Shown: positions 15,820-23,328 of the stretch, one piece after another | How positions within the stretch are numbered: the stretch's first letter is position 1 | Layout of the letters: each line of letters starts with the position of its first letter | Notes under the pieces: generated by a model | Database searches by the model: none | What the model was told of the DNA's origin: nothing | What the model saw: the letters and a program-made list of their open reading frames with translations, nothing else | Position numbers and translations under genes: made by a program | Origin: Gaiellales bacterium | Lineage (GTDB): Bacteria; Actinomycetota; Thermoleophilia; Gaiellales; JAICJC01 | NCBI GenBank assembly: GCA_036273515.1 | Contig: DASUHM010000031.1 | Coordinates: forward strand, 1 to 45,203 | Length of the DNA: 45,203 nucleotides | Direction of reading: 5' to 3'

Positions 15820-17024
15820 GCGTCGACATCCGCGGATCGCTCGACAACTGCGTGAAGTGCACGATCTGCGAGACGTTCTGCCCCGTCGCCCAGGCGACGC
15901 CGCTCTTCCCCGGCCCCAAGTACGCCGGGCCGCAGAGCGAGCGCTACCGCGAGCCGGGCACGAGCGTCGACGCGTCGCTCGACTACTGCTCGGGCTGCGG
16001 GATCTGCACCCAGGTGTGCCCGCAGGGCGTCGACATCGCCGAGATCAACGCCCGCGCCCGGGCACAGATGCGGACGGAGCGGGGGATGCCGCTCCGCGAC
16101 CGGCTGATCGCGCGGCCGACGCTGCTCGGCCGCCTGGCCCAGCCGGTGGCGCCGGTCGCGAACGCGGTCATGCGCACCGGGCTCGCCCGCCGCGCGGCCG
16201 AGTCGGCGCTCGGCATCCACCGCGATGCGGCGCTGCCCTCGTTCTCGGCCCGGACGCTCCAATCGCGCGCCCGCCGGCGCCGCCGGCCGGGCGGCGCGGG
16301 CCGCACGGTCGTCTACTTCCACGGCTGTGCCGCCAACTACAACGAGCCCGACGTCGGCATGATGGCGATCGAGGTCCTGGAGCACAACGGCTTCGAGGTG
16401 ATCGTGCCGCCCCAGGGCTGCTGCGGCCTGCCGCTCCAGTCGAACGGCAACTTCGGCCCCGCCCGCTCGCACACGCGCGAGCTTGTGTCCCGCCTGGCCC
16501 CGCTCGCCCGCGACGGGCACATGATCGTCGCCAACTCCACCAGCTGCGGCCTGATGCTGAAACGCGAGGCGCGCGAGATCCTCGGCATCGACGATCCCGA
16601 CCTGGCGCTCGTCGGCGAGCGCATGTTCGACATCTGCGAGCTCCTGCGCGACCTGCACGACGCCGGCGAGCTGCGCACCGACTTCCACCCGCTGCCGATG
16701 CGCGTCCCCTACCACCAGCCCTGCCAGGGCCGTGGCCACGGGTTCGGCAAGCCGGCGCTCGACCTGCTGCGGCTGATCCCCGAGCTCGAGGTGATCGAGA
16801 CCGACCGCGAGTGCTGCGGCGTCGCCGGCACCTACGGACTCAAGAAGGAGAAGTACGAGATCGCGATGCGGGTCGGCGCGAGCCTCTTCGCCGATATCGC
16901 CGAGGCCCGGGCGGACTGCACCGCGTGCGACTCGGAGACCTGCCGCTGGCACATCGCCAAGGCCACGGGCGTTCCCGCCCTCCACCCGCTGGAGTTGCTC
17001 CACCGAGCGTACCGGCTCTCCTAG
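15816..17024 (+). CDS. glpC: Glycerol-3-phosphate dehydrogenase iron-sulfur subunit (GlpC)
   Basis: A 402-residue membrane-anchoring electron-transfer subunit. Two [4Fe-4S] motifs are intact: Cys12/15/18/22 in CVKCTICETFCP and Cys58/61/64/68 in YCSGCGICTQVCP. Two CCG domains follow (QGCCGLPLQSNG near 205 and DRECCGVAGTYGLKKEKYE near 330), the arrangement seen in GlpC and heterodisulfide-reductase subunits. It would pass electrons from GlpAB to the quinone pool. The stop overlaps plsY on the other strand by four bases. Confidence 0.93.
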   Translation: MSVDIRGSLDNCVKCTICETFCPVAQATPLFPGPKYAGPQSERYREPGTSVDASLDYCSGCGICTQVCPQGVDIAEINARARAQMRTERGMPLRDRLIARPTLLGRLAQPVAPVANAVMRTGLARRAAESALGIHRDAALPSFSARTLQSRARRRRRPGGAGRTVVYFHGCAANYNEPDVGMMAIEVLEHNGFEVIVPPQGCCGLPLQSNGNFGPARSHTRELVSRLAPLARDGHMIVANSTSCGLMLKREAREILGIDDPDLALVGERMFDICELLRDLHDAGELRTDFHPLPMRVPYHQPCQGRGHGFGKPALDLLRLIPELEVIETDRECCGVAGTYGLKKEKYEIAMRVGASLFADIAEARADCTACDSETCRWHIAKATGVPALHPLELLHRAYRLS

Positions 17025-17674
17025 GTCTCAGCCCCCGGGGGCGGCGGCGCTTCGGGGGCGCGCGGCGTGCGCCAGTCCCACGGCCGCCGGGAGAAGCCGA
17101 AGCGGTTCTCGGTGCCGTGCAGCAGCCGGCCGACGTTCTTGCGGTGGAAGACGATCACCGCGGTGCAGGCGATCGTCAGGAAGACGAGCACCGGCGGCGG
17201 CGCGCCGAACCCGAAGGCGAGCAGCGGCATCGCGATGCAGCTCGAGAGCGAGGCGATGCTCGAGTAGCGGGTGGCCACGAAGAGCGTCCCCCAGATCAGG
17301 GCGACGCAGAGCGCGGCCAGCGGCGCGACGGCGAGGGCGGCCCCGAGGCCGGTCGCGACCGACTTGCCGCCCTGGGCGAAGCCGAGGAACAGCGGCCGGT
17401 AGTGCCCCACCATCGCGGCCGCGCCGGCGACGACGGCGCCGAGAGAGCCGGCCACGGCCAGGCCGACCAGGGCGGCGGCGGTGCCCTTGGAGATGTCCAG
17501 CAGGGCGACGGCGATCCCCCAGCGCGTGCCCGCGACGCGGGCCACGTTGGCCGCGCCGACGTTCCCGCTCCCATGCTGGCGCACGTCGACGCCCTTCGAC
17601 CACCGGGGTAGCCAGTAACCCCACGGAATGCTGCCGAGGAGGTAGCCGACGGCGATGAGGAGGATCAGATTCAC
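17021..17674 (-). CDS. plsY: Acyl-phosphate:glycerol-3-phosphate acyltransferase
   Basis: A 217-residue PlsY with five or so membrane segments. It transfers an acyl group from acyl-phosphate to the sn-1 position of glycerol 3-phosphate, the first step of phospholipid synthesis. The three conserved loops are present: GYLLGSIPWGYW, HGSGNVGAANVARVAG with GKSVATGLGA, and HRKNVGRLLHGTENRFG. The C-terminus has a Pro/Ala-rich tail. It converges on glpC with a 4-base overlap, so two consumers of glycerol 3-phosphate (this and the PgsA-like enzyme) flank the glycerol operon. Confidence 0.93.
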   Translation of the reverse strand: MNLILLIAVGYLLGSIPWGYWLPRWSKGVDVRQHGSGNVGAANVARVAGTRWGIAVALLDISKGTAAALVGLAVAGSLGAVVAGAAAMVGHYRPLFLGFAQGGKSVATGLGAALAVAPLAALCVALIWGTLFVATRYSSIASLSSCIAMPLLAFGFGAPPPVLVFLTIACTAVIVFHRKNVGRLLHGTENRFGFSRRPWDWRTPRAPEAPPPPGAET

Positions 17675-17768
17675 GAGCGGACCAGGCGTGCGCTCAAGGG
17701 AGCGTGGCCGATGTTACCTGCCGGGTCGGGGAGCGTGCACGAACGGGGCCGGGGGTATCCTCCCGCCG

Positions 17769-18890
17769 ATGGCCCCGCGCGACCGCCCGCCGTTCCGCGC
17801 CGACCACGTCGGCAGCCTGCTGCGGCCGCCGCGGCTGATGCAGGCCCGGGCGGACCATGCCGAGGGCCGGATCGACGCCGGCGCCCTTCGCGCGGTGGAG
17901 GACGACGCCATCCGCGAGGCGGTCGCGATGCAGCGCGGCGCCGGCCTGCGCAGCGCGACCGACGGCGAATTCCGGCGGGCGTCGTGGCACATGGACTTCA
18001 TCTACCAGCTCGGGGGCGTGTCGCAGGTCGAGGGCGAGCGCATCCACGTCAAGTTCCGAAACGAGGAGGGCGAGTACGACTTCTCTCCACCGGCCATGCG
18101 CGTCGACGGCCCGGTGCGCATCGAGCGGACGATCTTCGGCGACGCCTTCACCTTCCTGCGCGATGCCGCCGGTGACGCAACGCCGAAGCTCACGATCCCG
18201 TCGCCGAGCATGGTGCACTACCGCGGCGGCAACTCGGCGATCGACCAGGCGGTGTACCCGCAGATCGAGTCGTTCTGGGACGACCTCACCGCCGCATACG
18301 CGGACGAGGTGCGCCGCCTGCACGAGCTCGGCTGCACGTATCTCCAGCTCGACGACACGAGCCTCGCGTACGTGAACGATCCGGCCCAGCGCGAGCACAT
18401 CACGTCGATCGGCGGCGACCCCGAGCACCTGCACGAGCAGTACATCGCGAACATCAACCGGGCGCTCGCCGGCCGGCCCGAGGGGCTGACCGTGACGACA
18501 CACATGTGCCGCGGGAACGCGCAGTCGATGTGGGCGGCGGAGGGCGGCTACGAGTTCGTCGCCGAGGCCCTGTTCAACGATCTCGAGGTGGACGGCTTCT
18601 TCCTCGAGTACGACGATGCCCGCTCGGGCGGCTTCGAGCCGTTGCGCTTCGTCCCGCCCGGCAAGTGCGTCGTGCTCGGCCTGGTGACGACGAAGCGCCC
18701 GCAGCTCGAGGACAGGGATCTGCTCAAGCGCCGGATCGAGGAGGCGTCGCGCTACGTGGACGTCGACCAGCTGTGCCTCTCGCCGCAGTGCGGCTTCTCC
18801 TCGACGGTCGAGGGCAACCGGCTCACGATCGCCGAGCAGCAGCAGAAGCTCGAGCTGGTGGTCGAGACCGCCGCCGACGTGTGGGGCTAG
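17769..18890 (+). CDS. MetE C-terminal-domain (cobalamin-independent methionine synthase-like) protein
   Basis: A 373-residue protein of the UROD/MetE-like superfamily, YxjG/YxjH type. It begins RADHVGSLLRPPRLMQAR, then has TDGEFRRASWHMDF, LDDTSLAYVNDP, THMCRGN and LCLSPQCGFSS. The His and Cys of THMC and the Cys of SPQCGF are the expected zinc ligands, so methyl transfer to a thiol (such as homocysteine) is likely; the N-terminal half of full-length MetE is absent, as in this subfamily. ATG at 17769 follows the conserved domain boundary. A GGGGTCAGACCCC repeat pair begins two bases after its stop. Confidence 0.88.
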   Translation: MAPRDRPPFRADHVGSLLRPPRLMQARADHAEGRIDAGALRAVEDDAIREAVAMQRGAGLRSATDGEFRRASWHMDFIYQLGGVSQVEGERIHVKFRNEEGEYDFSPPAMRVDGPVRIERTIFGDAFTFLRDAAGDATPKLTIPSPSMVHYRGGNSAIDQAVYPQIESFWDDLTAAYADEVRRLHELGCTYLQLDDTSLAYVNDPAQREHITSIGGDPEHLHEQYIANINRALAGRPEGLTVTTHMCRGNAQSMWAAEGGYEFVAEALFNDLEVDGFFLEYDDARSGGFEPLRFVPPGKCVVLGLVTTKRPQLEDRDLLKRRIEEASRYVDVDQLCLSPQCGFSSTVEGNRLTIAEQQQKLELVVETAADVWG

Positions 18891-18892
18891 AA

Positions 18893-18970
18893 CCGGGGTC
18901 AGACCCCGAACGTCGGCCGACACACGACCGTTGCACTTCTGTTGCACCTCCGTTCGGGGTCTGACCCCGG
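18893..18970. repeat. Paired inverted GGGGTCAGACCCC element, copy 1
   Basis: CCGGGGTCAGACCCCGAAC (18893-18911) and its exact reverse complement (18952-18970) flank a 40-base spacer. Each arm is itself a palindrome around GGGGTCAGACCCC. The element starts two bases after the MetE-like stop. An identical pair of arms occurs at 31309-31375. The layout resembles a REPIN (two inverted REP units). Confidence 0.8.
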
Positions 18971-19091
18971 ACGGAGCGGCATACCAAATACCCCGAAATG
19001 GGGATGGAACCCCCCCTCGTCCTACGTAGGATGCGTTTCCAGTGTGGGGTGGAAATCGGGCTCCTCGAGCCCCCCGGAAGGGGGGCCGTCG

Positions 19092-20282
19092 GTGACGACC
19101 TCGCGTACGCGCACGGGAGTGGGAGGCAGGCAGGCGAGCCTACCGGCCCCGGCCGCGCAGGCGAGGGCCGTCGTCGCTGCGCCGGCCGGCGTCGCCGCCG
19201 TGGCCGGCTCGGCCGCGGATGCGATCGTCACCACCGACCTCGGCGGGATCATCACCGGCTGGAACGCCGGCGCGGAGCGTCTCTACGGCTACACCGAGGA
19301 CGAGGCGCTGGGGCGTACCCTCGGCCTGGTCGAGCCGCCCGCCCGCCGGCAGCGGTTCGGCGAGCTCGTGCGCGCGGTGATGGGCTGCAGCCGCGAGCTC
19401 GGCATCGAGATCGTGCGGTGGCGCAAGGACGGGAGCCGGGTGGAGGTGTGGCTGACGCGGGTGGACGTGCACGACGAGGCCGGCCAGATCGTCGGCATGA
19501 CCGAGATCGGCCGTGACGTCACCAACCGCTGCCGCGAGGCCCGCCGGGCCGCGCGGGCGCTGCGCGAGAGCGAGCGGCTGCGGCGCGAGGTCGTCGCCAG
19601 CATGCTCCAGGCCGAGGAGGTCGAGCGCAGCCGGATCGCGACCGAGCTCCACGATGACACCGTCCAGGTGATGATCGCCTCGCTGATGGCGATGGACCGG
19701 GTCGCGCTCGTCGCCGGCCGGGTCGGCGCGCCTCAGCTCCAGTCAGCGGTGTCGGTCGCCCGGGCGACGCTCGAGGAGGCGACCGACCGCACCCGGCGGC
19801 TGATGTTCGAGCTGCGCCCCGCCGTGCTGATGCGCGATGGCCTGGTCGCCGCTGTGCGGGTGCTCGCGCAGCAGGTCGCGCGTGAGACCGGTGCGAGCGC
19901 GCGCGTGCGCGGCGTCATGGGCCGCTACGACCATGCGCTCGAGGAGCTCGTCTACCGGTCGGTGCAGGAGGCGCTCGCGAACGTGCGCAAGCACGCGCGC
20001 CCCAACTCGATCACGGTGACGCTTCGCGAGCGGGCGGGCGCGATCGGCGCTGAGGTGTGCGACGACGGGCTCGGCTTCGACGTCGTCGACGCCCGCGCCC
20101 GCCGGGGCGCGGCCCTGCACCTCGGCCTCGACGCCCTCCAGGAGCGCGTTCGCGCCGTCGGCGGCACCGCGTCGATCACGTCGTCTCCGGGCCGGGGCAC
20201 GTGCGTGCGCTTCACGGTGCCGCTCTCGGCGGGGTCGCGCGAGGCGGCCGCCGCCCGCGAGGCCGCCATGCTCGAGCGCTGA
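19092..20282 (+). CDS. Soluble PAS-domain histidine kinase (NarL/DegS type)
   Basis: A 396-residue sensor kinase without membrane segments. A PAS domain (about residues 35-145; VTTDLGGIITGWNAGAERLYGY and the PAC-like RKDGSRVEVWLTRVDVHDEAGQIVGMTEIGRDVT) leads to a HisKA_3 helix with His187 in TELHDDTVQVM and a HATPase domain containing NVRKHA and DDGLGFD. The GTG at 19092, with GGAAGGGGGG upstream, is chosen; an in-frame TTG at 18942 would start inside the upstream repeat. No response regulator is nearby. The 12-bp palindrome TCCTACGTAGGA lies upstream (19020-19031). Core sequence resembles the kinase at 349-1797. Confidence 0.87.
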   Translation: MTTSRTRTGVGGRQASLPAPAAQARAVVAAPAGVAAVAGSAADAIVTTDLGGIITGWNAGAERLYGYTEDEALGRTLGLVEPPARRQRFGELVRAVMGCSRELGIEIVRWRKDGSRVEVWLTRVDVHDEAGQIVGMTEIGRDVTNRCREARRAARALRESERLRREVVASMLQAEEVERSRIATELHDDTVQVMIASLMAMDRVALVAGRVGAPQLQSAVSVARATLEEATDRTRRLMFELRPAVLMRDGLVAAVRVLAQQVARETGASARVRGVMGRYDHALEELVYRSVQEALANVRKHARPNSITVTLRERAGAIGAEVCDDGLGFDVVDARARRGAALHLGLDALQERVRAVGGTASITSSPGRGTCVRFTVPLSAGSREAAAAREAAMLER

Positions 20283-20439
20283 CGCGACATCGAGACGTCA
20301 CATCGGGGCGATACGTCACGACCGTGATGACATTTGGCCACACATTTACGAGCACTCGTGGCGTATCACGCTTGAGTGACAATGGTCTTGCAACGGTGTC
20401 GTGTAAGGTTCTACGAACCCCCAAGGAGGTTCCGACCGC

Positions 20440-20811
20440 ATGCCCCGTAAAGCAACCATCGGCCCCGCCGTCTACGAGCGCGTGAACCAGCTCGTGGCGG
20501 AGGGGAAGAGCCGCACCGAAGCGTTCACGCAGATCGCCCAGGAGCGCTCGAGCCGACCCGGCACGATCGCGGCCAACTACTACCGCACCGCCCGCTCGCA
20601 GGGCGCCTCGACCGGCCGTCGCCGCTCCACGCGCACCCGGCGCTCGACCGCCGCGAAGCCCCGCGCGGCTGCCGCTGCGGCACCCCGCTCGACGTCACGC
20701 GCCCAGGACGGCGACATCGGCGTGCTGGCGAACCAGATCAGCGATCTCGTTCAGCAGCTCGTCCGCCAGGTGCAGGAGCGCGACCAGCGGATCCGCGAGC
20801 TCCTCGCCTGA
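20440..20811 (+). CDS. Small HTH-like basic/coiled-coil protein
   Basis: A 123-residue protein I cannot name. Residues 8-55 look like a helix-turn-helix (VYERVNQLVAEGKSRTEAFTQIAQ then RPGTIAANYYR). Residues 56-85 form an Arg/Thr/Ser/Ala-rich linker, and residues 88-123 a short amphipathic helix likely to dimerise (LANQISDLVQQLVRQVQERD). The order suggests a DNA-binding, dimeric chromosome-associated or regulatory protein. It has a perfect AAGGAGGT ribosome-binding site nine bases before ATG and sits alone, with an AT-richer 157-base upstream region and a terminator downstream, so it is probably well expressed from its own promoter. Confidence 0.75.
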   Translation: MPRKATIGPAVYERVNQLVAEGKSRTEAFTQIAQERSSRPGTIAANYYRTARSQGASTGRRRSTRTRRSTAAKPRAAAAAAPRSTSRAQDGDIGVLANQISDLVQQLVRQVQERDQRIRELLA

Positions 20812-20826
20812 CACCCTGCTTCGCGA

Positions 20827-20865
20827 CGGCCGGCCGGTTGCGACAGCGCGACGGCCGGCCGTTTT
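20827..20865 (+). terminator. Rho-independent terminator
   Basis: Two copies of the self-complementary CGGCCGGCCG (20827-20836 and 20852-20861) form a 10-bp stem with a 15-base loop, followed by TTTT. It lies 15 bases after the stop of the small HTH-like gene and before the convergent L,D-transpeptidase gene. Confidence 0.8.
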
Positions 20866-20871
20866 GCGTCT

Positions 20872-21768
20872 CTAGATCGTTACCGTGACGAGCGTGCCGT
20901 AATTCATCAGCCCGTACGCCGTCTCGGCGGCCGAGTACGGCAGCTCGACGCAGCCGAGGCTCTGCGGCGATCCGTACGAACCGCGCAGGAACCCGTGCAC
21001 CGCGTCGCCGCCGTTGAAGTAGCTCACCCACGGGACGCCCGGGTCGGAGTAATGCGTCCCGTCGGGGTTCGTGCCCTGCATCGTGGTCGACGTGTACCGC
21101 AGATACACCGGGTAGGTGCCGAGCGCCGTCGGCGCCGCGGGGATGCCGGTGTTCGCGAGCGAGGTGAAGCTCGCGTGGCCGGTGCGGAAGATCGTGATCG
21201 TCTCGGGCGAGGACTCACGTACGAGCGCGTAGGTGTACGCCGCCTTCGTGAACGGCTTCGTGGCGGTCAGCGCCTGCCATACCCGGCGGCCGGCGATCCC
21301 GTCCGCCGCGAGATCCAGGTCCGCCTCGAACGACATCACGGCGCCGCGCGTGACCGTCGAGAACACGCCCGGCCGCCATTGCGAGCGCAACTCGGGGGGC
21401 GCGTTGAAGCGCCACTGGAAGCGTCCGTGCCGCGGCGAGATCGTGTACATCGGCTGTGGTCCGAACGCGTGAAACGTCACGGGCAGGTATCCGCGCCGGG
21501 CGAGCAGCTGCTGCAGGCGCAGCACGCTCGGGCCGTGCGCGCCGTCGGTCAGCGTCGGGTAACGCGTCTGCGGGTGGCCGTAGGCCCGGGTGGGCGCGCG
21601 CGTGTGGCCGTGATGATGCACGTCCGCGACGACCTGCGGATGCGCAGGCTTTCGCGTCGCCGCCGTCGCCGCCGCCGGCTCGCCGGAGCCGCGCGACACG
21701 GCAAGGAACACGCCTGCGGCTGCTGCCGCGAGCGCGAGTACCGCACCGACCACGAGCACGCGCCGCAT
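20872..21768 (-). CDS. Secreted L,D-transpeptidase (YkuD)
   Basis: A 298-residue envelope protein. An N-terminal hydrophobic stretch (residues 5-24, VLVVGAVLALAAAAAGVFLA) is a signal peptide or anchor. A His/Thr-rich linker and a peptidoglycan-binding-like region (about 70-165, GPSVLRLQQLLARRGYLP) follow, and the YkuD catalytic domain ends the protein: His258 and Cys273 in HGFLRG ... SLGCVEL. The usual SHGC motif reads SLGC here. Enzymes of this type make 3-3 crosslinks in peptidoglycan or attach proteins to it. The ATG at 21768 starts right at the signal peptide; the open frame continues upstream but without sense. Confidence 0.85.
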   Translation of the reverse strand: MRRVLVVGAVLALAAAAAGVFLAVSRGSGEPAAATAATRKPAHPQVVADVHHHGHTRAPTRAYGHPQTRYPTLTDGAHGPSVLRLQQLLARRGYLPVTFHAFGPQPMYTISPRHGRFQWRFNAPPELRSQWRPGVFSTVTRGAVMSFEADLDLAADGIAGRRVWQALTATKPFTKAAYTYALVRESSPETITIFRTGHASFTSLANTGIPAAPTALGTYPVYLRYTSTTMQGTNPDGTHYSDPGVPWVSYFNGGDAVHGFLRGSYGSPQSLGCVELPYSAAETAYGLMNYGTLVTVTI

Positions 21769-21828
21769 CGGGAGGCAGTGTACTGGCGGTTGGCGCGTGC
21801 GTCCGCGCGGAAGGCTAGGAATTCGGTC

Positions 21829-22602
21829 ATGCCGGACCCGCCGCTCGAGCGGCACGCGGCCTCGTTCGGACGCGTTGCCGAAGCGTACGACCGGGGCCGG
21901 CCACCCTATCCGCCCGAGGCGCTCGCCTGGCTCGCCTCCGAGCTCGCCGTGACGCCCGCGGCGTCCGTGCTCGACCTCGCCGCCGGCACCGGCAAGCTCA
22001 CCGCAGGGCTCGTGCCGATCGCCGGCCATGTGATCGCCGTCGAGCCGGTGGCCGAGATGCGCCGCGTGCTCGCGGCCGGCCGCCCCGAGGTGGAGGTGCT
22101 GGCCGGGCGGGCGGAGCAGATCCCGCTCGCCGACCGAAGCGTGGACGCCGTGTTCGTGGCCGCGGCGTTCCACTGGTTCGACCCCGACGCGGCGCTGGCC
22201 GAGATCCGGCGCGTGCTCCGGCCCGGCGGCGGCCTCGGCCTGCTCTGGAACCGGCAGGAGTGGGAGGGCGAGCCGTGGTACCCCGAGTTCGCCGCGCTGC
22301 TCGAACGCGCCCGCGAGGAGCAGAACGCGCCCAACCGCTACATCGCCGGCGAGTGGCGGGCGGCGCTCGAGCGCTCGACCGGCTACGGGCCGGTGCGCAA
22401 GCGCGAGTTCCGCCACGTCCACCGGGTCACCCGCGAGGGGTTCCTGGCCCGGGTGGCGTCATGGAGCGTGTTCGCGGTGCTTCCCGACGACGAGCGCGAG
22501 GAGCTGCTCGCCTCGGTGGCGCGGATGCTCGACGCGCACGGAGTCGACCGGCTCGACCTGCGCTACCGCACCGACACGTATCGCGCCCGCACCCGCCCGT
22601 GA
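21829..22602 (+). CDS. Class I SAM-dependent methyltransferase
   Basis: A 257-residue methyltransferase of the UbiE/Methyltransf_11 type. Motif I is VLDLAAGTGKLTAGL (about residues 45-60), followed by VEPVAEMR, AGRAEQIPLADRSVDAVFVAAAFHWFDP and EIRRVLRPGGGLGLLWN. The AFHWF motif and AEAYDRGRPPYPPEA at the N-terminus match a common actinobacterial group of unknown substrate. Divergent from the L,D-transpeptidase, with a 60-base gap. A repeat palindrome overlaps its stop codon. Confidence 0.88.
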   Translation: MPDPPLERHAASFGRVAEAYDRGRPPYPPEALAWLASELAVTPAASVLDLAAGTGKLTAGLVPIAGHVIAVEPVAEMRRVLAAGRPEVEVLAGRAEQIPLADRSVDAVFVAAAFHWFDPDAALAEIRRVLRPGGGLGLLWNRQEWEGEPWYPEFAALLERAREEQNAPNRYIAGEWRAALERSTGYGPVRKREFRHVHRVTREGFLARVASWSVFAVLPDDEREELLASVARMLDAHGVDRLDLRYRTDTYRARTRP

Positions 22603-22629
22603 ACAAAAGGGGTCGGACCCCGTTTGTTC
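22601..22629. repeat. Single GGGGTCGGACCCC palindrome
   Basis: Arms GAACAAAAGGGGTC and GACCCCGTTTGTTC (14 bp, one mismatch) flank a single base. It overlaps the methyltransferase stop and lies just before the end of the convergent IscA-type gene, so it may act as a bidirectional terminator. The core is shared with the elements at 18893, 31309 and 42234. Confidence 0.75.
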
Positions 22630-22636
22630 AGATCGG

Positions 22637-23005
22637 TCAGCCGCACCCGTTGGGCTTCGGCGAGTACGGCCCCTCGATCCCCGGCTTCGCCTGGAAGGAC
22701 GAGTTGCAGCCGCACGTCGAGGCGACGTTGGGGTTGTCGAAGCTGAACCCCGCGCCCATGAGCCCGTCGTGGTAGTCGATCGTCGAGCCCTGGAGATAGG
22801 GCAGGCTGATCGGATCGATGACGACGCGAACGCCGCGCGAGTCGATCTCGACGTCGTCGGGCTCGCACTCGCTGTCGAAGCCGATGGCGTACTGGAAGCC
22901 CGAGCAGCCGCCGCCTTCGACGGCCAGGCGCAGCACCTTCGCCTCGGGATCTTCGGCGGCGAGCGCCTTGACGCGTTCGGCCGCGATCTCGGTGAGCATG
23001 ACCAT
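22637..23005 (-). CDS. A-type iron-sulfur carrier (IscA/ErpA/HesB family)
   Basis: A 122-residue iron-sulfur cluster insertion protein. The three conserved cysteines are present: GGGCSGFQY and STCGCNSSF. Length and the LTEIAAERVKAL start fit the family, which delivers [2Fe-2S]/[4Fe-4S] clusters to apo-proteins. The ATG of MVMLTE is chosen; the next ATG is two codons inside. The C-terminal tail (AKPGIEGPYSPKPNGCG) is longer than usual and ends with another cysteine. No suf/isc genes are adjacent. GlpA and GlpC in this window are possible clients, but that is only inference. Confidence 0.9.
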   Translation of the reverse strand: MVMLTEIAAERVKALAAEDPEAKVLRLAVEGGGCSGFQYAIGFDSECEPDDVEIDSRGVRVVIDPISLPYLQGSTIDYHDGLMGAGFSFDNPNVASTCGCNSSFQAKPGIEGPYSPKPNGCG

Positions 23006-23046
23006 GGGCCAATTGTAGCCGCAGGCTGCGGCGGAACGCGAGCCTT

Positions 23047-23328
23047 TCATGCGGGCGGCCGCCTTCCGGTCAAGCGGTACGCCCACACCAGCGCCTCGGC
23101 CACGGCGGCGTAGAGCTCGGCCGGCACGTGCTGCCCCAGCTCGAGCGTCTCGAGCGCCTGGATGAGGGCCGTGTCCTCGCGGACGGGGATGCCCGCGTCG
23201 GCCGCCGCCCGCAGGATCGCATCGGCCACGTGGTCGCGGCCGCTCGCGACCAGCTCTGGCGAGACGTCGCCGCTGCGGTACCGCACGGCTGCGGCGCGGC
23301 GGCCGGGGCGGCGCTCAGGCGTAGCCAT
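23047..23328 (-). CDS. FlhB C-terminal-domain-like protein (YlqH type)
   Basis: A 93-residue protein equal to the cytoplasmic tail of FlhB: VRYRSGDVSPELVASGRDHVADAILRAAADAGIPVREDTALIQALETLELGQHVPAELYAAVAEALVWAYR aligns with residues about 275-350 of the full FlhB at 37457-38521. It lacks the NPTH autocleavage site and the membrane half. Such short FlhB-like proteins accompany flagellar genes in Bacillus (YlqH) and others and can partly replace the FlhB tail as export switch. It overlaps the FliK-like gene upstream by 14 bases. Confidence 0.85.
   Translation of the reverse strand: MATPERRPGRRAAAVRYRSGDVSPELVASGRDHVADAILRAAADAGIPVREDTALIQALETLELGQHVPAELYAAVAEALVWAYRLTGRRPPA

Noticed and set aside
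18971-19091. Promoter for the second kinase near ACCCCGAAATGGGGAT
   Set aside because: The short dyad and the TCCTACGTAGGA palindrome are real, but no convincing hexamer pair is seen, so no promoter is called.
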